NCBI RefSeq assembly: GCF_002278075.1
Contig: NZ_CP022989.1
Span: 2,852,001 to 2,916,000 of the forward strand
Direction: 5' to 3'
DNA length: 64,000 nucleotides
DNA from: Paraburkholderia aromaticivorans
GTDB lineage: Bacteria > Pseudomonadota > Gammaproteobacteria > Burkholderiales > Burkholderiaceae
This document shows positions 45,213-53,591 of the stretch, one piece after another. Position 1 is the stretch's first letter; each line of letters starts with the position of its first letter. The position numbers and the translations under genes are program-made. The notes under the pieces were generated by a model that saw only the letters and a list, made by a program, of their open reading frames with translations, was not told where the DNA came from and did not search any database.

Positions 45213-45863
45213 CTAGATGTCGCCGTCGTCGTCGCTGACCAGTTTGTGGCGCATCGCGTAGCGCACCAGCGCGGCCTCGTGCGGCATCTGCATTTTCTCC
45301 AGAATGCGCGTCTTGTACGTGCTGACGGTCTTACTGCTCACGCACAGTTCGACTGCGATTTCCGTGATCGTCTGACCGGCGGCAATACGCTTCAGGACGT
45401 CGAATTCCCGATCGGACAGACGCTGATGCGGTAGCAGATCGGCGGGTTCGTTCAGGCTCTGCGCGAACCGCTCGGCCATGGCGAGGCTGACGTAGACGCC
45501 GCCGGCGGCGACTTTGGTCACGGCGGCCACCAGTTCGGCGCTCGCGCTTTCCTTCGTCAGGTAACCGGACGCACCGGCCTTGAACGCGCGCACCGCGTAC
45601 TGCTGCTCGGCGTGCATGGTCAGCACGAGGATGCGCAGCGCGGGTTTTTCCTCCTTGATCTGCTTGATCAACTCCACGCCGTTGCGTCCGGGCATGGACA
45701 GATCGAGCACCAGCACGTCGGCGGGCCGCTCGCGGATCAGCGCGACGGTGCTGGGGCTGTCGTCTGCTTCGCCGACCACTTCGAAGCCGCTTGCGCCCTT
45801 GAGGATGTGGCGCAGACCGTCGCGCACCAGCGCGTGGTCGTCGGCAATCAGGACGCGGGTCAT
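45213..45863 (-). CDS. NarL/FixJ-family response regulator
   Basis: The 216-residue protein has a complete receiver (Asp9-Asp10, phospho-acceptor Asp54 in LVLDLSMPG, Thr in VLTMH, Lys in YLTKESA) and a C-terminal LuxR-type helix-turn-helix (LSDREFDVLKRIAAGQTITEIAVELCVSSKTVSTYKTRIL). Its start overlaps the histidine kinase stop by 4 bp, so the two form a two-component system. It probably acts on the receiver-fnr operon and on stress genes of the cluster (inference). Confidence 0.93.
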   Translation of the reverse strand: MTRVLIADDHALVRDGLRHILKGASGFEVVGEADDSPSTVALIRERPADVLVLDLSMPGRNGVELIKQIKEEKPALRILVLTMHAEQQYAVRAFKAGASGYLTKESASAELVAAVTKVAAGGVYVSLAMAERFAQSLNEPADLLPHQRLSDREFDVLKRIAAGQTITEIAVELCVSSKTVSTYKTRILEKMQMPHEAALVRYAMRHKLVSDDDGDI

Positions 45864-47206
45864 GTTTGCATCTCCTGCATCTGGACGGTTTCCGCCGGAA
45901 TGGTGACGGTGAGCGCAAAGCCTTGGCCGTGCGCGGTTTGAATGTCGACCGCGCCGCCGAGCATGTGCGCGCGTTCGCGAACGCCGAGCAGGCCGAAGGA
46001 CTTGGCCGCCGGCTCGATAGTGCGATGCGCGCCGTGACCGTTATCGGCGATGCGCAGCACGAAGGTCTGATCCCCCGCCCGCAGGCTCAGCGTGACCAGC
46101 GTGGCATCGGCATGGCGCGCCACGTTCGTCAGCGCCTCCTGCACGATCCGGAACAGGGCGGTGCCGCCGGCCGGACTGAAGCGCGCGTCGCCGGTTTCGA
46201 TTTCGCGCTCGACGTCGATCCCGTAGCGGTTGGTGAAGTCGGTGGCGAGCCATTCGATCGCGGGAATCAACCCGAGGTCGTCGAGCATGACCGGCCGCAG
46301 ATCGGCTGCAATGCGGCGGACCGAGGCCACGGTGACGTCGATCAGGCGACGCATGCCTTGCAGTTGTTCTCGCACCGGCGCGCTTGCCGACCCGTCCAGC
46401 GCCTGTTCGACCGATGAAATGTCCATTTTCAGCGCGGTGAGTTGCTGGCCCAGGTCGTCGTGCAACTCGCGCGCGATACGCGTTTTCTCGTCTTCACGGA
46501 TATTTTGCAAATTGGCCGACAACTCGCGCAACTCCTCACGCGCCTGCCGTTGCGCGCGTTCTGCTTTGACCCGTTCCGTAATATCGCGCAGCATGACCGT
46601 GTAAAGGCGCACGTTGCCGTCGCGAATTTGCGAAATGGAGGCTTCGAGCGGGAATTCCTCGCCGTTGGCGCGCAGGCCCGCCAGCACGCGCTGCTTGCCC
46701 ATCTGGCGGTCGGACACGCCCGTGACGCCGAATTGCGCGACGTGCTGCGCGTGCGCCGCCCGAAACCGCTCCGGGATGAAGCGGGCAAGCGGCGCGCCGA
46801 TCGCGTCCATGGCGGAGCAGCCGAACACCTGTTCCGCCATCGGATTGAAGATGACGATCCGCTGCTGCTCGTCGATGGTGATGATGGCTTCCATCGACGA
46901 ACGGATGATCGCCATCATGCGGGCTTCGTTCACGGCGGACTGATTGTCCCGGGCGCTTGCCTCGCCGCGCGCGGACACGCCTTCGCGCCACGCGCGCACG
47001 AGCAGGAACGTGCTCGTGGCCAGCAGCAGGGCGGCGGCCACGCAAATGAGCAGCGCCGGGTCGAACCAGTGGCGCAGGGTCAGCATGGCGGCCAGCGTCA
47101 CGACGAACGCCGCAGCGGCCGCGAGTGCGGGCCGCGCTGCCAACGAGCCGAACTGCTCACGCAAATCGGCACTGCGCGAGGTGGGCGTCTTGCCGCTGAC
47201 GGACAT
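45860..47206 (-). CDS. Membrane PAS-domain sensor histidine kinase (HisKA_3)
   Basis: The 448-residue kinase has two membrane helices (about 25-70), a PAS domain (about 95-215; FNPMAEQVFGCSAMDAIGAP, RFRAAHAQHV, VMLRDITER), a coiled coil and a NarX/DegS-type HisKA_3 domain with the phospho-acceptor His in ARELHDDLGQQL. The ATP-binding domain has IVQEALTNVARHA, IADNGHG and GLLGVRERA. The PAS region resembles FixL, including a His at about the heme-ligand position, but heme binding cannot be proved by eye. It pairs with the overlapping response regulator. Confidence 0.92.
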   Translation of the reverse strand: MSVSGKTPTSRSADLREQFGSLAARPALAAAAAFVVTLAAMLTLRHWFDPALLICVAAALLLATSTFLLVRAWREGVSARGEASARDNQSAVNEARMMAIIRSSMEAIITIDEQQRIVIFNPMAEQVFGCSAMDAIGAPLARFIPERFRAAHAQHVAQFGVTGVSDRQMGKQRVLAGLRANGEEFPLEASISQIRDGNVRLYTVMLRDITERVKAERAQRQAREELRELSANLQNIREDEKTRIARELHDDLGQQLTALKMDISSVEQALDGSASAPVREQLQGMRRLIDVTVASVRRIAADLRPVMLDDLGLIPAIEWLATDFTNRYGIDVEREIETGDARFSPAGGTALFRIVQEALTNVARHADATLVTLSLRAGDQTFVLRIADNGHGAHRTIEPAAKSFGLLGVRERAHMLGGAVDIQTAHGQGFALTVTIPAETVQMQEMQT

Positions 47207-47468
47207 GTGCATCTCTTTGGAATGACTTCGGACAAGGATAGCTCGCGCCGCCCGACGACGTCGATGCGGCGGCGTGCGGGGCCAGCACGTCTGTTCCGGG
47301 CGGTTTGGTGGGGCGTGTGGCCGCAGGCCGGTGAAACACCGCGCGGAAAGCTTGTGTTTGCGCACATTGTCCGTGAAAGGCCGGGTTCATGCCAGTCCCA
47401 CCCGGCGTCGCGGGTCGCGCAGGCCCGGCTCGTCCGGCTGGCGCGGGCGCCCGGTAGCGACGCGGCGC

Positions 47469-48296
47469 TCAATGCGACATCAGCACGGGCACGGTCATCG
47501 ACTGAAGCAGGGTTCTCGTGACGCCGCCCAGCAGCCGTTCCTGCGCCCGGGCATGGCCGTACGCCCCCATGACCAGCAGATCGATATGGCGGTCGGCCAG
47601 CGCATTGAGCAGCATGGCGCCGGTATGGACGCCGGACACTTTCGGCATGGCCGTGAAACTCGCCTCGATGCCGTGCCGCGCCAGCCAGGCGGCCACGTCG
47701 ATGCCGCTCGGCTCGCCATAGTGCGGATGACGCTCTACCTTCATGATGGTGACGAACCCGGCGCCGCGAATGAGCGGCAGCGCATCGGTCGCGGCCCGCG
47801 CGCACTCGCGGCCGCCGTCCCACGCGATCATCACGTTTTCTATCTGCGGCCGGACCGGTCCCGCATAGGGCAGCACGATTGCCGGCCGCCCGGAGGCGAT
47901 GATCACGTCCTCGACGAAGTTGCGCGCGATGAACGCATCCCGGTCTTCCGGATCGTCCTGGCCGAGGATCACCAGATCCGCGTGGCGCGCATGCAGGATC
48001 GCCGCGCCGCTCGGGGCTCCGCCCGGCGCGCGCCATTCAACGCCGCGCCCGGCGCGCTCCGCCGCGGCGCGAAAAGCCGCGTGCGCGCTCTTGAGCTTTT
48101 CGTCCCGTCGCGCCTTGCGGCTGGCGGTCCAGATGTCCTCTCCGTGCAGGAAGAGCGGGCCCTCGGCTTCTTCGCAAACCAGATAGAGGCCGATCAGATG
48201 GGCGTCGTGGCGCGCGGCCAGATCGAGCGCATAGTCGAGCCGGGCGGCGCTGTGGGTGCTGTCGTCCAGGTGCACCAGCAGGGTTTCGCAGTTCAT
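47469..48296 (-). CDS. Tandem universal stress protein
   Basis: The 275-residue protein has two USP domains. The first begins CETLLVHLDDSTHSAARLDYAL; the second contains VMIAWDGGRECARAATDALP and ends with the ATP-binding signature LVMGAYGHARAQERLLGGVTRTLL followed by PVLMSH. The first half lacks the G-x2-G-x9-G-S/T loop, as is usual in tandem USPs. ATG 48296 overlaps the upstream uspA-like stop (ATGA), so translation is coupled. Such proteins aid survival during oxygen and energy shortage. Confidence 0.9.
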   Translation of the reverse strand: MNCETLLVHLDDSTHSAARLDYALDLAARHDAHLIGLYLVCEEAEGPLFLHGEDIWTASRKARRDEKLKSAHAAFRAAAERAGRGVEWRAPGGAPSGAAILHARHADLVILGQDDPEDRDAFIARNFVEDVIIASGRPAIVLPYAGPVRPQIENVMIAWDGGRECARAATDALPLIRGAGFVTIMKVERHPHYGEPSGIDVAAWLARHGIEASFTAMPKVSGVHTGAMLLNALADRHIDLLVMGAYGHARAQERLLGGVTRTLLQSMTVPVLMSH

Positions 48297-48799
48297 GACG
48301 GATCCTTGACAGGCTCGCTCGCGGCCGGGGCCGGGCTCGCGGCAGGCACCGCGCAATGCGCGGAGATCAGCAGCACCGGACAGGTGGCGATGCGCAGAAA
48401 ATGTTCAGCGACGCTGCCGAGCACCAGCCGTTGCACTCCGCGCCGGCCGTGGGTGCCCATCACGACGACTTCGGCATTGAACTCCTGCGCGGCGAGCAGG
48501 ATGCGGTGTGCGATGTCGTCGCCGGTCAGGTCGGTTTCGACCATCCGCGTTGTTCCTTTGACCCCCGCGCCGGTCATCAGCGCGGTGGCGTCGGCGAGCA
48601 CATGCCGGCCTTCCTCGACGAGCGCGTCGCGCACATAGGACGGGTCGTAGCCGGGCACGTCGTAGGACATCAACGGCACGTCCACCACGTAGAGCGGCTG
48701 AAGCCGCGCGCCCGAGTCGCGCGCCAGCTGGACCGCGGCGGCCAGCGCGCGCGACGAGGTTTCGCTGCCGTCGACAGCAACCAGAATCTGTTTATACAT
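48293..48799 (-). CDS. Universal stress protein, single domain
   Basis: This 168-residue UspA-like protein starts at ATG 48799 with GGAG upstream. It begins YKQILVAVDGSETSSRALAA and carries the ATP-binding loop VVMGTHGRRGVQRLVLGSVAEHFL, so it should bind ATP. An alanine/proline-rich tail follows. It is the middle gene of a three-USP operon: 37 bp behind the upstream tandem USP and overlapping the downstream one. Confidence 0.9.
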   Translation of the reverse strand: MYKQILVAVDGSETSSRALAAAVQLARDSGARLQPLYVVDVPLMSYDVPGYDPSYVRDALVEEGRHVLADATALMTGAGVKGTTRMVETDLTGDDIAHRILLAAQEFNAEVVVMGTHGRRGVQRLVLGSVAEHFLRIATCPVLLISAHCAVPAASPAPAASEPVKDPS

Positions 48800-48836
48800 G
48801 GCGGACACTCCAGAATGAGAAGGGCAGACGCCGCAA

Positions 48837-49673
48837 TCAGTGCGACATCAGCACCGGCACGGTCATCGAGCGAAGAATCGTGCGCGTGGCGCCGCCCATC
48901 ACCAGTTCGCGCCAGCGGGCGTGGCCGTAGCCGCCCATCACCAGCAGATCGGCGCCGCTGTCGGCCACCTGCGAGAGCAGCATCTCGCCGACTGATCCGC
49001 CTCGCCCGGTTTCGATGTCGGCGACCTCGACGCGCACGCCATGCCGCGCGATCAACGCGGCGATGTCCGCGCCGGGGATGCGGGTGCCCGCGCCGTCGTG
49101 CTCACCGTTGATCGTGAGAATCGTGGTGCTGGTCGCGGCCTGCATGAAGGGCAGGGCATCGTGCACCGCGCGCGTGGCTTCGCGGCTGCCGTCCCACGCG
49201 ACGAGCACCCGGCCGCCCGTCGACCGGTCATTGCTGGCGTAGGGCACGAGCAGTACCGGCCGGCCGCTCGACAGAACGAGATTCTCCGGGAAGAAGTCGC
49301 CGACATACGACTCTGGATCCGCCGGATTGTCCTGCCCGGCCACGATCAGGTCGGCGCAGCGGCCCACCCGCGGTATCGCGACACTGGCGGGCTCGTCGAT
49401 CGCGATCCATTCGCCCGTCACGCCTGCGCGCCGGAGCTCGGCGTGGAACAGCCGTTCGAGCGCCGCACTGCGCTCCGCGCGCATTTCCTGATGGCTTTGG
49501 TAATACTCCGCGGTCCCGGCCATTACATAGAGCGAACGCGGGTCCGGCGAGAACACCGCGAACGCGCCGGTCAGATGCGCGCCGAACTGATTGGCCAGAC
49601 GCAGTGCGATCTCGAGTCGCGGATGGGCGTGCTGGCTGGTGTCTAGATGAACAACGATGGTCTTGTAGCTCAT
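48837..49673 (-). CDS. Tandem universal stress protein, first of three-USP operon
   Basis: The 278-residue protein from ATG 49673 has two USP domains. The front starts YKTIVVHLDTSQHAHPRLEIAL; the back has VLVAWDGSREATRAVHDALP and ends LVMGGYGHARWRELVMGGATRTIL with PVLMSH. It is similar along its length to the tandem USP at 47469-48296, so one arose by duplication. An FNR-type site lies about 80 bp upstream, right for activation of this operon at low oxygen. Confidence 0.92.
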   Translation of the reverse strand: MSYKTIVVHLDTSQHAHPRLEIALRLANQFGAHLTGAFAVFSPDPRSLYVMAGTAEYYQSHQEMRAERSAALERLFHAELRRAGVTGEWIAIDEPASVAIPRVGRCADLIVAGQDNPADPESYVGDFFPENLVLSSGRPVLLVPYASNDRSTGGRVLVAWDGSREATRAVHDALPFMQAATSTTILTINGEHDGAGTRIPGADIAALIARHGVRVEVADIETGRGGSVGEMLLSQVADSGADLLVMGGYGHARWRELVMGGATRTILRSMTVPVLMSH

Positions 49674-49747
49674 GGCAATCGCTCCGCAGGAGTAGGTTGA
49701 CGCGCGAATCGGTGAGTTTGAGTCTAAGAACGGCAGCGTTCGTCTCA

Positions 49748-49761
49748 TTGACGCAGATCAA
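49748..49761. promoter_or_regulatory. FNR/Anr-type box between USP operon and flavodoxin-like gene
   Basis: TTGACGCAGATCAA matches the FNR consensus except for one C. It lies 75 bp before the USP operon start (minus) and 130 bp before the flavodoxin-like gene (plus), and could serve either. Confidence 0.75.
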
Positions 49762-49890
49762 CGGGGCCGCCAGCGTGGCGCGTGAAACCGTTGTTTGACT
49801 TGCGTCATGGGACGGTGCTTGCCGCCACATATGCTCCGGACATGCACGACGCCACGTGCGTTCGTGCGCTTTCGTCAGAAGGAGCGAGTC

Positions 49891-50406
49891 ATGTCCCAAG
49901 CCCGTGTTCTAGTCGTTTTCTTTTCGCGTACCGGCACCACGCGCGCGCTCGCGTCCACACTCGCGAAAATGCTGTCGGCGGATCTCGAAGAGATCTGCGA
50001 CTGCACCGAACGGCGCGGTGCGCTCGGGTATGTGCGCTGCCTGATCGACTCGTGGCGCAAGCGACCCGCCGAGATCGTCGCGGCAGGGCTCGATGCCGGG
50101 CAATACGACCTCGTGGTGGTGGGCACGCCGGTCTGGGCTGGCGCGGTCTGCGCGCCGGTCCGCGCCTATCTGCTCGAGAACCGCTGGAAGTTCAGACATG
50201 TCGCGTTTTTCTGCAGCCTCGGCGGTCTCGGCAGTCAGTCCGCCTTTGATGAAATGCGCGCGCTGGCCGGCAAGGCGCCGGTCGCGCAATGCAAGGTGCG
50301 CGCCGCTGAAGTGCAGCGCGGCGCGGTCGCCGCGTCGTTAGTGCTTTTCGTGGGCGTGCTGAAAAGCCATCTCGCCAACTATGACGCGCTCGCATGGACC
50401 TGCTGA
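49891..50406 (+). CDS. Flavodoxin-fold protein
   Basis: ATG 49891 follows AAGGAG. The 171-residue protein has the FMN phosphate-binding loop near its start (VVFFSRTGTTRALA), a central YDLVVVGTPVWAGAVCAPVRAYL (second FMN loop) and FFCSLGGLGS (third loop), the pattern of flavodoxin-like NAD(P)H oxidoreductases and electron carriers. It is probably a redox partner used at low oxygen. It is divergent from the USP operon across an FNR-type site. Confidence 0.88.
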   Translation: MSQARVLVVFFSRTGTTRALASTLAKMLSADLEEICDCTERRGALGYVRCLIDSWRKRPAEIVAAGLDAGQYDLVVVGTPVWAGAVCAPVRAYLLENRWKFRHVAFFCSLGGLGSQSAFDEMRALAGKAPVAQCKVRAAEVQRGAVAASLVLFVGVLKSHLANYDALAWTC

Positions 50407-50418
50407 GCGACGCTCCGT

Positions 50419-51708
50419 TCAGGCCGGCAGCACCATGATGACCGCCGCCAGGCCCATCACCGCCGCCGCGATCGCTCCAAGAGCGAGGAGCGGCCGGCTC
50501 GCGGTGAATGCGCCCATCACCGAACGCTTCGAAACCAGCAGCAGGATCACCACCATCAACGGCACGGCCACCACACCGTTGATCACCGCGCTCCAGAACA
50601 GCGCCTTCATGGGACTGATCGCCGAAAACTGGATCGCCAGCGCGGCCAGCACGCTCACCGCGATGATGCCGTAGAAGCCGCGCGCGTCGCGCAGCTTGCG
50701 CTCGAGTCCTTCCTGCCAGCCCACGGCTTCCGCCAACGCATAAGCGCCTGAACCCGCCAGCACCGGCACGCCGATCAATCCCACGCCGAGTATGCCGAGC
50801 GCGAACAGCCGGTAGGCAAAGTCGCCGGCGAGCGGCCGAAGCGCGCTCGCTGCCTGAGCGGCCGTGGTGATGTCGGTGACGCCCGCGGCGTGCAGCGTCA
50901 CCGCAGTCGCGAGCATGATGAAGTAAGCGGTGAGGTCGGAGTAGAGCATGCCGCTCCAGGTGTCCCAGCGGATGCGGCGCAGTTCCACGCGCGCTGCGCG
51001 AGGGTCGCTCACGAGCGGGGCGCTGTCCGTATGCGCATGCATGTCCTCGACTTCTTCCGAGGCCTGCCAGAAGAACAGATACGGGCTGATCGTCGTGCCG
51101 AACACGCCGACCACCATCGCCGCCGCGTTCGCATTCGGGGTGAAGTGCGGCCAGAAGGTGCGCAGCGCCACGTCGCGCCACGGCACATGGACGACGAACA
51201 GCACGGCCGCATACGAGAGCAGCGACATGGTCAGCCACTTCAGAAAAAACACGTAGCGATGGTACGGAACGAAGATCTGCAGCAGCAGCGTGGCGAAGAC
51301 GAAGCACACGGTCATCACGTGACGGTCGATGCCGCTCACCAGTTGTGCGACTTCGCCCATCGCGGCCACGTCGGCGGCAATGTTTAGCGTATTGGCCACC
51401 AGCAACAGCAACACCACGCCATACAGCACCACGGGCGAAAACGCCTCCTTGATGTTGGCGGCCAGACCCTTGCCGGTCACCCGGCCCAGGTTCGCGCACA
51501 TCGACTGCACGGCCGCCATCAACGGAAACGCGAGCGGCATGGTCCATAGCATGTTCAGACCGAATTGCGCGCCCGCCTGCGAATAGGTGGCGATGCCGCT
51601 CGGGTCGTCGTCGGCGACGCCCGTGATGAGGCCGGGCCCGATCCGCGCGAGCGGGTGCTCCTTCAGTCGCGCGAGCCGCGCGCGCAGCGCGCCCCGGCGT
51701 TTCAGCAT
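50419..51708 (-). CDS. NRAMP-superfamily divalent metal transporter, atypical motifs
   Basis: The 429-residue membrane protein (about 11 helices) belongs to the NRAMP fold: a TM1 motif in GLITGVADDDPSGIATYSQ and a TM6 segment GVFGTTISPYLFFWQASEEVED. The canonical TM1 DPGN is DPSG, and the TM6 MPH motif that supplies the metal-binding Met is replaced by ISPY. These changes are shared by a branch of NRAMP-related proteins thought to move metals other than Mn/Fe, such as Mg. The start at 51708 is weak; a GTG just upstream is possible. It converges with the flavodoxin-like gene. Confidence 0.85.
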   Translation of the reverse strand: MLKRRGALRARLARLKEHPLARIGPGLITGVADDDPSGIATYSQAGAQFGLNMLWTMPLAFPLMAAVQSMCANLGRVTGKGLAANIKEAFSPVVLYGVVLLLLVANTLNIAADVAAMGEVAQLVSGIDRHVMTVCFVFATLLLQIFVPYHRYVFFLKWLTMSLLSYAAVLFVVHVPWRDVALRTFWPHFTPNANAAAMVVGVFGTTISPYLFFWQASEEVEDMHAHTDSAPLVSDPRAARVELRRIRWDTWSGMLYSDLTAYFIMLATAVTLHAAGVTDITTAAQAASALRPLAGDFAYRLFALGILGVGLIGVPVLAGSGAYALAEAVGWQEGLERKLRDARGFYGIIAVSVLAALAIQFSAISPMKALFWSAVINGVVAVPLMVVILLLVSKRSVMGAFTASRPLLALGAIAAAVMGLAAVIMVLPA

Positions 51709-51802
51709 TTTTTCTTCGAGTGCCACGGCGTCCCCCGAGCATGCGCGTGCCGCACGCCGCGCGAAAAATTCGGCAGCCGGCGCCGCGAACCTGCGTTGCC
51801 GA

Positions 51803-53434
51803 TTAGCGGCTGTGCAACGCCGACACCGCGCCATACACCACGCGTGGATCGTGCTGGCCTTTGTACACTGCCGGAGCGGATCGGTTCAAGCCTAGCAGCG
51901 TGTACACCGCCGTTTGCGCGGAACGTATTGAATATTCGACCGTAAACACGACGTCGTTCGGCAACTCGCAAAACTGGCCGATGAACGCGAGATTGGACCA
52001 GCCGTCGGGCACCACTTGCGGCCGGTCACCGTGCCGGCGCCGCAGGAACTGGCTGGTGATGAACGGCATCAGGCACGGAATGCAGACCGCGTCGTCGAGA
52101 ATGCGCGTGGCTTCGGCATGAATGTGCAGATGGCCGAGCAACTCCGTCATGATTTCGCGGCCCGTGCATTCGGCCATCGGCTTGTCGACGAAATTGCCCG
52201 GCCGGCCGACGAACAGCCCATAGCCCCAGAACACTTCGACGTCCTTCGGCTGGCCGATGAAATGCGGCTGGTGAGGCAGCACGATCGACATGAGCCAGTT
52301 CGAGTGCGGGAAGGTAATCAAGCCGCCTTCGCCGGGCACGTTGCCGCTCAGATCGCGAACCAGCCGGAACAGCGTGCGGTCGTGCAGCGTAGCGGTAAAG
52401 GAGAGCCACGTCGATTCGTCGATGTGATCGGCGAAGACCGACGGGTGGCCGAACCCGGGGCGCCCCGCGGCGATGGTTTTCCAGAGCGCCCACGCGCCGC
52501 TGCTGTCGTCGTGATCGAGAACGGCGGGCCGGTGCGTGCCGCCCAGGCTCGATCCTGCCGTCATCGAACCGAGCGTGACGATGACCTTGTCCTGCGCGCC
52601 GACCGGAATCTCGACACGACGATTGTCCTGTTCACAGACGATGCCCGCGACCCGGTTCAGTTCGCCGCTTTCGTCATAACGCAGATCGACGACCCGCGTG
52701 TTGGTGCTGAATTTCACCCCGCGCTCGTCGAGCCATTTGCGCAGCGGCCGCACCATCGAATCGTACTGGTTGTAGACCGTGCGCATGATGCCGTGCAACT
52801 GGTTGAAGCCCGAGGTCATATGCGCGAAACGCAGCAGATAACGCCGGAATTCGGCGGCGCTATGCCAGGGCTGGAAGGCGAACGTCGTGCACCACATGTA
52901 CCAGAAGTTGGTTTCGAAAAAGTCCGGCTCGAAGTGATCGGAAATCCGGCTGTCGCCGAGCATGGCTTCCGGTTCGATCGACAGACGGCCGAGCGTGAGC
53001 AGGTGGGTTTCGGCGAGCCCGTATGAGGGCGCGTCCTCGCGCTGGCCGTCGCGCACGAAGCGCGCTTTCGACGACGTGCGGATCGTTTCGTTCCAGTCGA
53101 AGATTTCCTTCGTGACGCTGCTGCGGCCGTCCAGCGTGGGAATCGAGTCGAACAGGTCGTAGGTGCACAGATACTTGCTCTCGAGCATCCGGCCGCCGCG
53201 CACGACATAGCCTTCCTGAGGCGAACCGTCGCCGTCGAGGCTGCCACCCGGCTTGTCGAGCGCCTCGAGGATCGTGATGCGGGAGCCGGGTACGTCTGCG
53301 TCGCGAATCAGGAAGGCGGCGGCCGCCAGCGACGCGATACCGCCGCCGACGAGATAGAAGCGGCTCGATGCGTTCGCTTTGTCGAGGGCCGGATCCGCGC
53401 CCGGTTGCATGACCGAGTAATCGGAATTTTTCAT
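51803..53434 (-). CDS. ohyA: Oleate hydratase
   Basis: ATG 53434 gives 543 residues, near the family norm. The FAD-binding motif YLVGGGIASLAAAAFLIRDA (about 27-46), the GGSLDGDG loop, RGGRMLESKY, and the terminal LPNDVVFTVEYSIRSAQTAVYTLL are hallmarks. The enzyme adds water to the cis-9 double bond of free oleic acid, giving 10-hydroxystearate, and is often tied to fatty-acid detoxification and stress. It lies on the minus strand between the NRAMP and chromate transporter genes. A degenerate FNR-like site (TTGCGTTGGATCAA, 53505-53518) precedes it. Confidence 0.94.
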   Translation of the reverse strand: MKNSDYSVMQPGADPALDKANASSRFYLVGGGIASLAAAAFLIRDADVPGSRITILEALDKPGGSLDGDGSPQEGYVVRGGRMLESKYLCTYDLFDSIPTLDGRSSVTKEIFDWNETIRTSSKARFVRDGQREDAPSYGLAETHLLTLGRLSIEPEAMLGDSRISDHFEPDFFETNFWYMWCTTFAFQPWHSAAEFRRYLLRFAHMTSGFNQLHGIMRTVYNQYDSMVRPLRKWLDERGVKFSTNTRVVDLRYDESGELNRVAGIVCEQDNRRVEIPVGAQDKVIVTLGSMTAGSSLGGTHRPAVLDHDDSSGAWALWKTIAAGRPGFGHPSVFADHIDESTWLSFTATLHDRTLFRLVRDLSGNVPGEGGLITFPHSNWLMSIVLPHQPHFIGQPKDVEVFWGYGLFVGRPGNFVDKPMAECTGREIMTELLGHLHIHAEATRILDDAVCIPCLMPFITSQFLRRRHGDRPQVVPDGWSNLAFIGQFCELPNDVVFTVEYSIRSAQTAVYTLLGLNRSAPAVYKGQHDPRVVYGAVSALHSR

Positions 53435-53591
53435 GTGATGATCCCCCGTGGGGTAATGGCCGTGGACGTATTGCTGAACCATACCTGCGCGGCGGGCAAG
53501 CACGTTGCGTTGGATCAACGCGGCGCGACGGGGCGCGCCAGTGCGGAGCAGGGGATTGACATGCGCGTCCGGCAGGCGGATGGGAGCGGCC

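Noticed and set aside
50192..51742. 516-codon minus-strand frame overlapping the NRAMP gene
   Set aside because: It is a shifted shadow of the NRAMP gene with arginine-rich composition; the NRAMP frame has real motifs and membrane helices.
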